64,000 nt of DNA from Halopelagius longus (GTDB lineage: Archaea; Halobacteriota; Halobacteria; Halobacteriales; Haloferacaceae), in assembly GCF_900100875.1 (NCBI RefSeq), contig NZ_FNKQ01000002.1:620001-684000 (forward strand). Reading direction: 5' to 3'. The position numbers and the translations under genes were made by a program. Below the pieces are notes generated by a model. The model made no database searches. It was given only the letters and a program-made list of their open reading frames with translations, and was not told the origin of the DNA. This document shows positions 1-9,760 of the stretch, one piece after another. Within the stretch, counting starts at the first letter, position 1, and every line of letters starts with the position of its first letter.

Positions 1-1
1 C

Positions 2-136
2 GGCGGGTCCAGCGGTACCGCCCACGTGGACGGGAGCGGTTCGTCCGGTGCGCTGTACTACGACACCTCCACCGGGTCGCGGTACATCACCTACCTCCAC
101 GTCACCGAGAACAACGTCAGCGTCCGGTTCCGCTGA
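2..136 (+). CDS. C-terminal end of a secreted or surface protein (partial)
   Basis: An open frame enters from the left window edge and stops at 134-136. The 44 visible residues are rich in Gly, Ser, Thr and Tyr (GGSSGTAHVDGSGSSG, then LYYDTSTGSRYITYLHVTEN, ending NVSVRFR). This composition is typical of the extracellular beta-rich tail of haloarchaeal pilin-like or surface proteins. The gene converges on the pilin-like gene at 183-971, so both may belong to one surface-protein locus. The N-terminus, and so any signal peptide, lies outside the window and no function can be assigned. Confidence 0.6.
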   Translation, partial: GGSSGTAHVDGSGSSGALYYDTSTGSRYITYLHVTENNVSVRFR

Positions 137-182
137 GTTCGACTGCGCTACCTTCCTCTCTCCGTTCGTTTCGAACGCCCCC

Positions 183-971
183 TCACTCGAACGTCGTCGT
201 GAGTTTCACGTAGACGAGGTGGAGTCGGCGCACGTCCGTCTTCGTGCAGGAGACGCGGCCCGGGTCGTCGCCGTCGGGCGCGGCCAGCGTCGTGCAGGAG
301 AACCCCTCCGACTCGAAGTACTCGGCCCACGCCGGCGCGTACAGGGAGGTGACGTTCACCGTCACCTCGTCGAACCTCCCGGAGTCCGCGACGAGAACGT
401 CGCGGGCGGACTGTTCGGTTCGGATGCGGACGGTCTGGGACCCCGCGACTACCGGCGACCCGCGCGGTTCGAGTTGTATCACCGTGAGCACCGTCCGGTC
501 CTCGTCGAGGACGTTCGCCGGCGGGCGCACCATCCGCCCGTCGCCCACCTCGCCGTCGTCGCGGACCACCGCGCCGCCGACGTACCGGATGCGACCGGTC
601 CCGCCCGCCTCGAAGGTGAGAGGCGAGAGCGTTATGTTCCCGGTGGTGAAGTCGCGGGCGGGGTCGGTCGATCCCGTGCGGTAGTCGCCCGTCACGTTGA
701 TGCGAGCCACCCCCTCCGTTCGGAGCGACGCGTCGGCGAGTTTTATCTCCGTCCCGCGACTGGGCGCGCCGCGTTGGCTCACGTCCTCGACGTTGTCCGC
801 GAACACGTCGAACGCCCGTTCGGCGTTGTTCAACCGTTCGTAGTCCCGCACGTCCGTGAGTTCCTGCGCCCCGACTGCGTACACGAGGGCGACGGACGTC
901 ACGATGAGCGAGAAGATGAGGACGAAACTGATAGCCTCGCTGACGCCGCGCCGGTCGGTCCGGAGTTTCAC
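183..971 (-). CDS. Pilin-like membrane-anchored surface protein (DUF7289-like)
   Basis: This 262-residue protein begins with a charged leader (MKLRTDRRGVSEA) followed by a hydrophobic segment at residues 15-34 (ISFVLIFSLIVTSVALVYAV). This is the class III signal-peptide/type IV pilin-like arrangement seen in archaeal pilins and in haloarchaeal pilin-like families. The remainder is a polar, Thr/Val-rich ectodomain with Cys near residues 225-243, consistent with an extracellular beta-sandwich. A PilD-type prepilin peptidase would be expected to cut after the charged leader, but the exact site is not certain. I recall such proteins as the DUF7289 family. No pilus operon is visible next to it, so a role in adhesion or surface structure is inferred only. 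Confidence 0.7.
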   Translation of the reverse strand: MKLRTDRRGVSEAISFVLIFSLIVTSVALVYAVGAQELTDVRDYERLNNAERAFDVFADNVEDVSQRGAPSRGTEIKLADASLRTEGVARINVTGDYRTGSTDPARDFTTGNITLSPLTFEAGGTGRIRYVGGAVVRDDGEVGDGRMVRPPANVLDEDRTVLTVIQLEPRGSPVVAGSQTVRIRTEQSARDVLVADSGRFDEVTVNVTSLYAPAWAEYFESEGFSCTTLAAPDGDDPGRVSCTKTDVRRLHLVYVKLTTTFE

Positions 972-1070
972 ATCTACGCCTTCCTCGGTACCCCCATTAA
1001 GTCTGCGTGTTAATTCGCCGATACGAGACAGTCGTAGCGTTTAGATATGTGTCACCCGACTATCTCGACT

Positions 1071-1361
1071 ATGTCGAACGCCCTCCTCGGTCGAGAGCTC
1101 TCCTCGGCCGCGAAAGTCTCGATCGCAGTCGCGCTCGTCGTCTCGCTCACGTACTCCGTCATCATCGCCGGACAGATTCTGCTGTGGTTCTACCTCCTCT
1201 TTCTCGTCGTCCTCCTCGTCCTCGGAGTGCGGGTGGTCTTCGCCTTCCTCCGACTCGTCGATGCGGTCGAACGCATCGCCGACGCGTTGGAGCGAATGGA
1301 CGCGGAGACGACCGAACGCATCGCCGACGCGTTAGATGAGACGAACCGCGACTCGCGGTGA
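1071..1361 (+). CDS. Small two-helix membrane protein
   Basis: This is a 96-residue protein. Two hydrophobic stretches lie at about residues 13-33 (AAKVSIAVALVVSLTYSVII) and 37-60 (LLWFYLLFLVVLLVLGVRVV). An amphipathic, coiled-coil-like tail follows with the repeated phrase ERIADALE(R/E) at about residues 67-88. The ATG at 1071 was preferred to the in-frame ATG at 1047 because only a short non-hydrophobic stretch lies between them and the TATA-like ttagatat at about 1040 fits a start at 1071. No enzymatic motif is present. The tail could mediate self-association at the membrane. Function unknown. Confidence 0.65.
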   Translation: MSNALLGRELSSAAKVSIAVALVVSLTYSVIIAGQILLWFYLLFLVVLLVLGVRVVFAFLRLVDAVERIADALERMDAETTERIADALDETNRDSR

Positions 1362-1383
1362 ACGCTCGACCCCGACGTAGCCG

Positions 1384-2253
1384 TCACTCCGGTCCCGACG
1401 CGCCCTCGCGCGTCCCCGTCTCCGTTCCGTCGGCACCGAAGTCGATGACCGCGAGGAACGCCCGCACCGCGTCGGTGAAAAAGTCCGGGTCGTCGAGGTT
1501 CGAGGCGTGCCCCGCGCCGGGCACCTCCCGGACGGTGACGCGCGGAATCTCGGCCGCCATCTTCGCCGCGTGCCGCCGGACGAACGACGGTTCGAACTCG
1601 CCGTACAGGACCAGCGTCGGGGCGGCGACGGCCGAGTAGTCCACCGTCGTCTCGTGGAAGGCGGCGACGGCGCGGACCACCTTGGCGAACTCCGCCGTCT
1701 CCATCTTCGGCCCCTCGGCCCGCAGGCTCTCTATCCGCCCGTAGTCGCCGCTGACCCCCTTCGAGAAGCGTTCGTGGAGCCACACCATCGCTCGCTCCAC
1801 CCGTTCGTAACCGACGAGTCGGACGAACGGGACGGTGGCCCGAAGCATCGCCGAGCGCTGAAGCCACTCGCGCCGGTCGAACAACTCCGGCGTGAACGTG
1901 TCGGCGAGCACCAGACCGGCCACCTCGTCGGGGTGGGCGGCGGCGTACACCTGCGCGATGCATCCGCCCATCGAGAGCCCGCAGACGACGGGCCGGTCGA
2001 GGTCCAAGGCGGCGACGAGTGCGCGGAGGTCCGCCGCGAGGAGTTCTACGGAGTACGACTCCCTCGCCGAACCGCCGGTGCGGCCGTGGCCGCGCACGTC
2101 GTAGGCGACGACAGTGTACTCGCCTTCGAGGGCGTTCATCTGCGGCGTCCACTGCGCGGCGTCGAGGATAGCGCCGTGGACGAACACGACGGGCGGGCCG
2201 TCTCCGCGTCGTTCGTAGTACGTCTCTACGTCGTTCGTCCGGACGGTGGGCAT
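1384..2253 (-). CDS. Alpha/beta hydrolase
   Basis: This 289-residue protein has the alpha/beta-hydrolase fold. The oxyanion-hole region is VVFVHGAILDAAQW (about residues 21-34) and the nucleophile elbow is GLSMGG (about residue 95). The acid lies in the LYGEFEPSF region (about residue 217) and the catalytic histidine is in PGAGHASN (about residue 252). Length and motif order match cytosolic esterases, haloperoxidase-like enzymes and MhpC/BioH-like hydrolases. Substrate cannot be inferred. BioH-type chemistry is conceivable, but the gene is 46 kb from the biotin operon and the fold is very common. It is divergent from the DMT transporter at 2377. Confidence 0.85.
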   Translation of the reverse strand: MPTVRTNDVETYYERRGDGPPVVFVHGAILDAAQWTPQMNALEGEYTVVAYDVRGHGRTGGSARESYSVELLAADLRALVAALDLDRPVVCGLSMGGCIAQVYAAAHPDEVAGLVLADTFTPELFDRREWLQRSAMLRATVPFVRLVGYERVERAMVWLHERFSKGVSGDYGRIESLRAEGPKMETAEFAKVVRAVAAFHETTVDYSAVAAPTLVLYGEFEPSFVRRHAAKMAAEIPRVTVREVPGAGHASNLDDPDFFTDAVRAFLAVIDFGADGTETGTREGASGPE

Positions 2254-2376
2254 GGGTTACAGTAGCACTCGCGACGAGATGAACCCGCCGAGGGTCGTAG
2301 ACGCGGACGGACGGAGGGACGCGGGTGGAGACGCGGAGAGGAACAGTAATGGGGGCCGTGTCCGCACGTCGTTCGC

Positions 2377-3309
2377 ATGGGCTCGGGTGAGACGGAGACC
2401 GAACGGGCGTCCGCCGCGGACGGCGGAGCCTTCGCGCCCGCCGCGACCGGACCGTTGCTCGCGGCGTCGCTGTGGGGTGGCATGTACGTCGTGAGTAAGT
2501 GGGGGTTCGCCGCCGTCCCGCCCGTGACGCTCACGTTCCTGCGCCTCGCGGTGGGGGCGGCGACGCTTCTGGTCGTCGTCCGCCTGACGCGGCCCGGCCG
2601 GTCGTTCTCCGCGTCGGAACGCCGGCAGTTCGTCGGGTTGGGCGCGCTCGTCGGCCTCACGTTGGTCGCGCAGTTCGTCGGCACGGACCTCACGAACGCG
2701 AGTCAGGGGTCGCTCCTGACCGTCTCGACGCCCGTCTTCACCTTGCTGTTGGGCGTCGCCGTCTTGGGCGAGTCGCTGACGCGGCGGCGGACGGTCGGGA
2801 TGGCGCTGGCCGTCGTCGGAACGCTCGTCGTCGTCGGCGGGCAGTACGACCTCTCGTCGCTCGGCGGGTCGAACCTCCTCGGCGTCGGCGCGCTACTCCT
2901 CGGAAGCCTCGGGTGGGCCGGCTACACGGTGTACGGCGCGCCTCTCGTCCGGCGGTACTCGGCGATAGAGGCGGCGACGTACTCGACGGTGGCCGCCGTC
3001 CCGATGGTCGCCGTCTTCGTCCCCGTGGAGTTGTTCGTCTTCGACGCGCCCGCGACGACGACGGTGACGCCGACGCTCGCCGCCGCCGTCGTCTACCTCG
3101 GCGTCTTCAGCACCGCCGCGGCGTGGTACGCGTGGTACAAGGGGCTGGAATCGCTGGACGCCGGGGCCGTCGCGGTGTTCTTCTTCGCGCAACCGGTCGT
3201 CGGCACCTTGCTGGGCGTGACGCTCCTCGGAGAGAGCGTCGGCCCGGCGTTCGTCGCCGGCGGCGTCGTGATGTCGCTCGGCGTCTACCTCGTCAGTACC
3301 GACGAGTGA
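2377..3309 (+). CDS. DMT-superfamily (EamA) transporter
   Basis: This is a 310-residue integral membrane protein with about ten hydrophobic helices arranged as two EamA repeats. The first repeat contains LLAASLWGGMYVVSKWGF and the GTDLTNASQGSLL stretch. The second contains GSLGWAGYTVYGAPLVRRY and the conserved ending QPVVGTLLGVTLLGE. This layout is typical of drug/metabolite exporters of the RhaT/YdcZ type. Substrate unknown. It is divergent from the hydrolase at 1384-2253, with which it shares a 123-bp promoter region. Confidence 0.85.
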   Translation: MGSGETETERASAADGGAFAPAATGPLLAASLWGGMYVVSKWGFAAVPPVTLTFLRLAVGAATLLVVVRLTRPGRSFSASERRQFVGLGALVGLTLVAQFVGTDLTNASQGSLLTVSTPVFTLLLGVAVLGESLTRRRTVGMALAVVGTLVVVGGQYDLSSLGGSNLLGVGALLLGSLGWAGYTVYGAPLVRRYSAIEAATYSTVAAVPMVAVFVPVELFVFDAPATTTVTPTLAAAVVYLGVFSTAAAWYAWYKGLESLDAGAVAVFFFAQPVVGTLLGVTLLGESVGPAFVAGGVVMSLGVYLVSTDE

Positions 3310-3508
3310 CCGCCTCGGACTCCGCCGATCGAGAGGACCGCGAGGGCGATTCGGAAGAGCGTCTTCACAGGCGGAGAGACGCGTTTCGAGGGGATACCAG
3401 CGAGGGTGTCTATCGCCGCGAGAACGTCCGGCGGGAACGAGCGAGAGGGGGACGAACGCCCCCGGCGAACCGATTGTGTTTTTCCGTCGTCCCGAGAACC
3501 CCGAGTCG

Positions 3509-3727
3509 ATGACGGGTGACTCCGACGAGGAACCGCGCGTTCCCATCGTCTGCGACGAGTGCGAGACGACGTCCCGCGTGCCCCTCCCCGACGTGGCCGA
3601 CGCGATAGCGAAGCACAACGACAGGTTACACGACGGCGACGACGTGGCCGGCATCGACCCCGAGATAGTCCGTCACGTGACCGACCTCGCCGCCGAGGAC
3701 CTCGGTCTGACCGGGGACGGAGAGTAG
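3509..3727 (+). CDS. Small conserved-looking haloarchaeal protein
   Basis: This is a 72-residue acidic protein. It contains one CxxC pair (VCDECETT, about residues 16-23) and a short helical region (VADAIAKHNDRLHDGDD). One CxxC with a nearby His might bind a metal as half of a zinc ribbon, possibly in a dimer. The start at 3509 (ATG) was chosen over an upstream in-frame start at 3476 because the extra residues are Arg/Pro-rich and not conserved in style. It is an isolated gene between the DMT transporter and a winged-helix gene. Function unknown. Confidence 0.6.
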   Translation: MTGDSDEEPRVPIVCDECETTSRVPLPDVADAIAKHNDRLHDGDDVAGIDPEIVRHVTDLAAEDLGLTGDGE

Positions 3728-3815
3728 CCGACTCTCTGCGCAGTCGAGGCGTATCGAACGGAGAGCGACCGGCGGAGAAATCGCGTGGGGGACGGAGTGG
3801 CAGACCGACCGGAGA

Positions 3816-4166
3816 TTATCGCTCGTCGTGCGACTCGAGCCACGAGTAGATGCGGTCGAAGCGCGGGCCGCGGGAGACGATGCCCGACTCCGCGTCGTAC
3901 TCTAAGATGTCGTGTCGGGCGAGTTTCGGAACGTGGACGTGGTGGAGTTTCAGTTCCAACTCCTCGAGCGCCGCCGAATCGGTCGCGGACGCGGGGTCCT
4001 CGCGGGCGAGGAACCGTTCGGCGAGGCCGTCGATGGAGACGGGGTCGCCGACGCTCCCGAGGACCAACAGGAGCGTGCGTCGTTGTCGGTCGGCCAAGAG
4101 CGCGAACTTCTGGTCCAACGTCAACGGCTCGAGCGTCGCACGGGGGGGTTCGGTTGTGCCACTCAT
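3816..4166 (-). CDS. Winged-helix domain protein (DUF7344-like)
   Basis: This 116-residue protein has the pattern LTLDQKFALLADRQRRTLLL, followed by a middle helix-turn-helix region and the wing phrase HHVHVPKLARHDILEYD (about residues 73-89). That pattern is the signature of a very common haloarchaeal winged-helix domain which I recall as DUF7344. Such proteins usually act as small transcription regulators or as the output part of larger ones. The gene lies 57 bp beyond the stop codon of the giant PAS/GAF/Bat regulator on the same strand, so cotranscription is possible. A TATA-like or AT-rich stretch at about 4166-4220 could equally give it its own promoter. Confidence 0.8.
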   Translation of the reverse strand: MSGTTEPPRATLEPLTLDQKFALLADRQRRTLLLVLGSVGDPVSIDGLAERFLAREDPASATDSAALEELELKLHHVHVPKLARHDILEYDAESGIVSRGPRFDRIYSWLESHDER

Positions 4167-4223
4167 CGTAGCCGTGAAAAGTCACTACGTCTGGTTAAGG
4201 CTATCACCAAAGCCTTTAGGCAG

Positions 4224-7200
4224 TCAGTGGACCGTCCCGGATCGCTCGAACAGGGCCCCGAATATCTTGTTCTCCGCGGATCGGATGTGCTGGGAGAACG
4301 TCGGCGCGGAGATGCCGAGCGAGTTCGCCACCTCCTGACCGCTACTCTCCCGCGGCCACTCGAAGAACCCCGAGAAGTACGCCGATTCGAGGACGCTCCG
4401 CTGTCGGTCGGTCAACTCCTCGTTGAGTGCGGAGACGATGCGGTTCGGTCCCCTCTCCGTGCGGTCTCTCTGCCGTTGGGCGCGCACCCGCGCGGCGGGG
4501 TACGCCGATTGGACGCGTTCGATGGCGTCGCGAACGTCCGTTCCGACGGGGAGGTGAACCGCCATCTGGTAATCGCCGTCGCGAATCTGCGCCTGATGGA
4601 CGTACCCGCCGAGCGACGCCATCGCCATCAACACCGGCGGTTCCTCCAGTCTGGCCTCGAACCGCACCCGCCCGACGTCGTCGCCGACGACGCGGACGGA
4701 GGCCCAGTGCGGGACGCTCTCGACGATGGTTTCGATGGCTTCGACGCCGCCCTCGGTGGTCGTCCCGTAGACGAGGTAGTCGTCGTGGTCGGTCGGGACC
4801 GCCTGTTCGAGCACGATTTCCTCGTCCGTTCCGGCCGGGATGTCCAATTCCGAGAACACGTCCGGTATCTCGAATTCGACCTCGATTATCTGGTCGCTCG
4901 TGAGCGCGCGCTTGCGTTCGACGGCGGCGATGGCGTGGCCGACGATTTCGCCGAGTTGGCCGATGACCTCCTGTTCCTCGTCGGCGAACGCGTCCGGGCG
5001 CGCCGCGTACACGTTCAGGGTACCGTAGACGACGCCCTCGTGGACGATGGGAATCGACGCCGACGACTGGTAGCCGTACTCCTCCGCTCGCGCCCGCCAC
5101 TCCTCGTAGGCGGGGTCGTTCATCACGTTCCGGACGACCTGAATCTCCTGGGTCCGGAACGCTCGCCCCGTCGGCCCGCGACCCGACGGGTGGTCCTCGT
5201 CGACCGATATCCGCGTCCCTTCGAGGTAGTTCTCGACGCCCGCCTCCTGCCGGACGTACACCTCGTCGCCCCCGCGCGCGACCGCGCCGACCCACGCGAA
5301 CTCGTAGGACTCCGACTCCGCGAGGGCCTCACAAACCGTCTTCTCTATCTCCTCGCGGGTGGACTGCTCGATGACCGCCTCCGTCGTCTCCCGGACGACT
5401 TCGTTGAGACTGTTGAGTGCGGTGAGTCGGTCGGTGTTGCGCTGTCGTTCGAACTCGTTGCCCACCCAGTTGCTGAGGATGTCGACGAACGTCGCCTCCC
5501 AGTCGGTGAACTTCTCGGTTCGCTCGTCCGTGCCGTAGAAGCAGAACGTGCCGTACACCTCGCCGTCGACTAACACCGGCGCGCCGAGGTAGTTCGTGAT
5601 TCCCCACTCGGCGTTCCCCGCCCGGTCGGCAAGTTCGGGGGCGTCGGTCGCCACGTCCCTGAGGACGAGCGTCCGTTCCATCTCGACGACGCGTTCGCAG
5701 TTCGTCGCCGACAGCGGTATCGAGTCGCCCGGTTTGAACCCGGCCTCCGACGAGGTGTCTATCGCCTCGAAGACGTACTCGTCCTCGTGCACCCGCGAGA
5801 GCGTCGCGTACTCGGTCCCCACCGCCTCGCGGACGATTCGCAGGAGGTCGTCGATTCGTTCGTCGAACGAGAGGTCGGGATCCGCGATTACCTCGTACGC
5901 GTTGCGCAGGGTCTGTTCGCGTTTCTGCAGTTCCGCTCGTTGATCGACCAACTCCCGTTCGTACGTTCGGCGGTCGATGGCGGCCGCGAGGACGTACGCG
6001 ACGCTCTGCAGGAAGTTCGCGTCTCGCTCCGTGAACTGCCGTCTCTCCGTGTCGTGGACGCCGAGAACTCCCCACGGGTCGTCCTGCGAACCGACGACGA
6101 CGGTCATCCCGCTCTTGACGCCGTACTCCTCGAAAGCCGGGTTCTCGAACCGGGTCTCGTCGTCGAAGTCGTCCACGATGACGGGGCCGGCGGAGCGGAG
6201 CGTGTAGCCCGCTTGGCGGTTCTCGTCGGCCTCCGTCAACGCGGAGCCGACGACGTCCTCGCCCCACCCGACGCCGCCCCTGAGGAGCAGATTCTCCCCG
6301 TCGGGCTGCAGGTCGAGGACGCCGCAGTAGTCCATATCGAGCGTCTCCGCGACCGTCTCGGCCACGTTCTGCGCGAGGGCGTCGATGTCGTGCTCCGAGA
6401 GCGCACGCTGGCCGAGGTCGGCCACGACGTTCTGCTGTCGGACTCGCTCGTGAAGTTCGCTCTCGTGTTCGACGCGGGCGTACGCCGCCTCCGCGTTCGC
6501 CGCGAGCACCTCGACGAGTTCCCGCGTCTGTTCGTCGAGGACGTCCGACTCGGTGGACCCGACGGCGAGGACGCCGTAGTCGCCCATCGGCACGCCGAAT
6601 CCGCTCCGGACCCTCGTCATCGTTCTGTCAACCTGCAGCGTCGGCGACTCGCGGATGTCGTCGTAGTACTTCGCTTCGTCCGTCGAGAAGATGTGGCCGA
6701 TGAGGCTGCCGTCCCTGTCGGCCACCGGCGGGAACTCGTGGGCACTGATGCCCGCCTTCACCGATTTGGCGTCCGCGACGAGGTGGTCCGCCGCCTCGTC
6801 GTACCGGTAGACGACGACGCCCGAGAGGTCGAGGACGTCCGTCGCCGCGTCGATGATTATCTCGCCGACGTCGTCGTCCGAGACGGCGTTCAGGAAGGCG
6901 CGCGAGGACTCGTGGAGCGCGGTCAGCGTCTCCTCGAACTGCTTTCGCTCCGTCACGTCGCGGATGACGCCGCAGCGACCGTACACCCCGTCGTCGTACT
7001 CGTAGGGGCCGAGTCGCGCCTCGGCGGGGACCGTCTCGCCGTCCTTCCGGTGGATGTCGAACTGGAGAGCGCCCTCCGTCTCGCCGCCGGACAGCATCTC
7101 GTCTTGGAGTTCGTTCGCCGCCCGGTTCACTTCCGCGCTGGTTATGAGCGTCGGGCGTTCGCCCAGCAGTTCCTCGCGGTCGTAGCCGGTGAGTTCGCAC

Positions 7201-9641
7201 ATCGCCTCGTTCGCGAGGACGATTCGGTCGTCGGGGTCGAGGGCGTAGAGGCCGTCCCACACCGTCTCGACCAACTGCTCGTACCGTTCGAGCTCTCGCT
7301 CTCGCTCCTTCCGCTCCGAGATGTCGCGGACGACGCCGACCGTCCCGCGGAACTCGCCGTCGCTCACGAGGGGCGTGAACGTGCTCTCGACGGGGAGCGT
7401 GCCGCCGTCCCGCCGTCGTATCTCGAACTCCATCCGTTTGTTCTTCACCTCGCCGGCCGCGATGGCGGCCTCGAACTCGGCGATGCGTTCGGTCACGTCC
7501 TCGCCGACGACGAGCGAGTAGTGCGACCCGTAGAGCTCCCCGCGGTCGTACCCGGTTATCTCGGCGCAGGCGTCGTTCATCCGACGGAACCGTCCTTCCT
7601 CGTCGAGGACGTACACCCCGTCGCCCACCGTCTCGACGATGGTCTCGTACTCCTCCAGTTCGTGTTGGCGCTCCTTCCGGTCGGTCACGTCGCGGAAGTA
7701 CACCGACAGGCCGGTCTCCGAGGGGTACGCGCGCACCTCGAACCACGCGTCGATGGACGGCGAGTAGTGCTCGAACGTCACCGACTCCTGTCGCTCCATC
7801 GCGCGTTCGTACTGCGCGCGGAAGGGGGAGTTCGCGGCGTGTTCGAACTCGTCCCAGATGCGCGCCCCGAGCAGTTCGGACGCGTCGCGTTCCAGCATCT
7901 CCTCGGCTCGGTCGTTGACGTGCGTGAACCGCCACTCCTCGTCGAGCGCGTAGAACGCGTCCGTCACGCGGTCGAACACGTCCGCGAGTTCGGACTCGAG
8001 TTCGTCGCGGCGACGACTCAGCCGCCGCGTCTGCTCTTCGAGTTGGGTGATGTCCGTGACCGTCGCGACGACGTAGCTCAGCCCCCCGTCGTCGTCCGTG
8101 AGGGGCGTGGCGTTTATCGACAGCCACCGCGTCCCGCCCTCCGGCGTCGCGACTCGGACCCGCTGATCCGAGACGGGTTCGCCCGTCTCGATGACGCGCA
8201 CGCCGGGGCGTCGGTCGTACGGGAGGGGCTCGCCGTCCTCGTCGAAGAACTCCCTGTCGCCCATCTCGTACCCGTCGAACGCGTCGGTCGAGAGGTCGAG
8301 CAGCTCCGCCATCCGCTCGTTCGCCTTGGCCAATCGGCCGTCGGGGTCGAAGATGGCGATGCCGACGGGGCTGGTCTCGAACACGCGGTCCCGCAGGTCG
8401 CGTTCCTCGCGGAGTTGACGCTCGCGCCGACGCCGTTCGGTCATATCCCGCGCAACCGTCGCGAACCCCTGCAGTTCGCCCTCGCCGTCGCGAATCGCGG
8501 TGACGGTGACGTCCGCCCAGAACGTCGACCCGTCCTCGCGGACGAACCACCCCTCGTGCTCCGCCCGCCCGGTTTCGGCCGCCGCGACGAGGGTGCGGTC
8601 GGGAACGCCCGCTTCGACGTCGTCGTCGGTGTAGAACGTCGAGACGTGCTCGCCGACGATGTCGTCGCGTTCGTACCCCGCCATCCGTTCGGCCCCGGAG
8701 TTCCAGCTCTCGACGTACCCCTCGACGTCGAGTCTGACGAGCGCGTACCCCTCGACGGCCTCCACGAGCGACCGAACCTCCGTCTCGCGGTCCCGAAGTT
8801 CCTTCTCGGTCCGCTTTCGCTCCGTGATGTCCGTCACGACGCCTTCGAGCGCGGCCGGTTCCGCGTCCCCGTCGGCGCTCTCGCCGCCGTCCGGTTCGAC
8901 CGCCCGTCCGCGCTCCGCGACCCACCGCGTCTCGCCGTCCGCCGTTCGGATTCGGTACTCGACGGTGAACGTCTCGCCGCGTTCGACGCCCCGACGAACC
9001 TCCGCTCGCACCCGGTCGGCGTCGTCCGGGTGAATCACGTCCTTCTCCCACCGTCTCGCTCCGGAGACGAACTCCTCGGGGTCGTAGCCCGTCAGTTCGG
9101 TGCACCCGTCGCTCAGGAACTCCATCGGCCACCCCGGTTCGTTCCGGCAGCGATAGACGACGCCGGGTACGTTCTCGACGAGACGGGCGTGCGCCCCCTC
9201 GGAGCGTTCCAGCGAGTCCGCCGTCTCCCGTCCGCCCGTCGCGTCGCGGACGACGCCGACCGTCCCGCGGAACTCGCCGTCGGCGCGGAGGGCGCTACAC
9301 TGCAGTTCGCAGGGGACGCTCCCGCCGTCCGCCCGTTCGAGGGTCAGTTCCAACGTGGCGATAGCGCCGCTCCCGCCTCGAAGCGTCTCGACGACGTTCT
9401 CGAAGTGAGTGCGGCCGCCCTCGTCGAGGAGCACCGAGACGTGTTCTCCGAGCAGGTCGCTCCGGTCGTACCCGAACGTCTCGAAGAGCACGTCGTTGAC
9501 CGCGACGAATCGCCCGTCGGTGTCGAGTTCGTACACCCCGTCCGCGAGCGAACTCGCCAGCGCCTCGAACCGCTCCCCGACCTCGGATTCGCCGTCGTCA
9601 CGCCGGAAAAAATCCGGGGTCTCCTCCGAGTGATTCACCAT
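4224..9641 (-). CDS. Giant PAS/GAF sensor-regulator with Bat-type DNA-binding output
   Basis: This is a 1805-residue single-polypeptide sensor and transcription factor. I read seven PAS domains in tandem, at about residues 25-145, 150-275, 285-405, 415-545, 560-680, 682-800 and 805-920. Most end in the linker phrase DITERK or DMTERR. Four GAF domains follow at about 930-1075, 1085-1240, 1255-1410 and 1420-1580. Then comes the Bat-associated domain (about 1590-1740, FEIPDVFSELDIPAGTDEE) and a C-terminal HTH_10 (about 1745-1800, LTDRQRSVLESAYFSGFFEW). No histidine-kinase domain or receiver is visible, so signals are presumably passed directly to DNA binding. Family members relate to the bacterio-opsin activator, which senses light or oxygen. 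Ligands and targets here are unknown. The start at 9641 gives MVNHSEETPDFF. An AT-rich segment lies just upstream. Confidence 0.9.
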   Translation of the reverse strand: MVNHSEETPDFFRRDDGESEVGERFEALASSLADGVYELDTDGRFVAVNDVLFETFGYDRSDLLGEHVSVLLDEGGRTHFENVVETLRGGSGAIATLELTLERADGGSVPCELQCSALRADGEFRGTVGVVRDATGGRETADSLERSEGAHARLVENVPGVVYRCRNEPGWPMEFLSDGCTELTGYDPEEFVSGARRWEKDVIHPDDADRVRAEVRRGVERGETFTVEYRIRTADGETRWVAERGRAVEPDGGESADGDAEPAALEGVVTDITERKRTEKELRDRETEVRSLVEAVEGYALVRLDVEGYVESWNSGAERMAGYERDDIVGEHVSTFYTDDDVEAGVPDRTLVAAAETGRAEHEGWFVREDGSTFWADVTVTAIRDGEGELQGFATVARDMTERRRRERQLREERDLRDRVFETSPVGIAIFDPDGRLAKANERMAELLDLSTDAFDGYEMGDREFFDEDGEPLPYDRRPGVRVIETGEPVSDQRVRVATPEGGTRWLSINATPLTDDDGGLSYVVATVTDITQLEEQTRRLSRRRDELESELADVFDRVTDAFYALDEEWRFTHVNDRAEEMLERDASELLGARIWDEFEHAANSPFRAQYERAMERQESVTFEHYSPSIDAWFEVRAYPSETGLSVYFRDVTDRKERQHELEEYETIVETVGDGVYVLDEEGRFRRMNDACAEITGYDRGELYGSHYSLVVGEDVTERIAEFEAAIAAGEVKNKRMEFEIRRRDGGTLPVESTFTPLVSDGEFRGTVGVVRDISERKERERELERYEQLVETVWDGLYALDPDDRIVLANEAMCELTGYDREELLGERPTLITSAEVNRAANELQDEMLSGGETEGALQFDIHRKDGETVPAEARLGPYEYDDGVYGRCGVIRDVTERKQFEETLTALHESSRAFLNAVSDDDVGEIIIDAATDVLDLSGVVVYRYDEAADHLVADAKSVKAGISAHEFPPVADRDGSLIGHIFSTDEAKYYDDIRESPTLQVDRTMTRVRSGFGVPMGDYGVLAVGSTESDVLDEQTRELVEVLAANAEAAYARVEHESELHERVRQQNVVADLGQRALSEHDIDALAQNVAETVAETLDMDYCGVLDLQPDGENLLLRGGVGWGEDVVGSALTEADENRQAGYTLRSAGPVIVDDFDDETRFENPAFEEYGVKSGMTVVVGSQDDPWGVLGVHDTERRQFTERDANFLQSVAYVLAAAIDRRTYERELVDQRAELQKREQTLRNAYEVIADPDLSFDERIDDLLRIVREAVGTEYATLSRVHEDEYVFEAIDTSSEAGFKPGDSIPLSATNCERVVEMERTLVLRDVATDAPELADRAGNAEWGITNYLGAPVLVDGEVYGTFCFYGTDERTEKFTDWEATFVDILSNWVGNEFERQRNTDRLTALNSLNEVVRETTEAVIEQSTREEIEKTVCEALAESESYEFAWVGAVARGGDEVYVRQEAGVENYLEGTRISVDEDHPSGRGPTGRAFRTQEIQVVRNVMNDPAYEEWRARAEEYGYQSSASIPIVHEGVVYGTLNVYAARPDAFADEEQEVIGQLGEIVGHAIAAVERKRALTSDQIIEVEFEIPDVFSELDIPAGTDEEIVLEQAVPTDHDDYLVYGTTTEGGVEAIETIVESVPHWASVRVVGDDVGRVRFEARLEEPPVLMAMASLGGYVHQAQIRDGDYQMAVHLPVGTDVRDAIERVQSAYPAARVRAQRQRDRTERGPNRIVSALNEELTDRQRSVLESAYFSGFFEWPRESSGQEVANSLGISAPTFSQHIRSAENKIFGALFERSGTVH

Positions 9642-9760
9642 ACGATATGGGGGGGCCGATTCGGGATAAACCCCCTGTCCGTCCCATTTTCGTATGTTTC
9701 AGGGAATCTTACTCGGCGCGACCCGCCGGGCGACGCCGCCCGTAAATATTGCCGCGTCCG

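Noticed and set aside
1384-2253. BioH pimeloyl esterase for the biotin pathway
   Set aside because: The fold is generic and the gene is 46 kb from the operon, so there is no contextual support.
3912-5573. 553-codon plus-strand frame across the winged-helix gene and the regulator C-terminus
   Set aside because: It runs antisense through two well-supported genes and the intergenic gap, with no family pattern.
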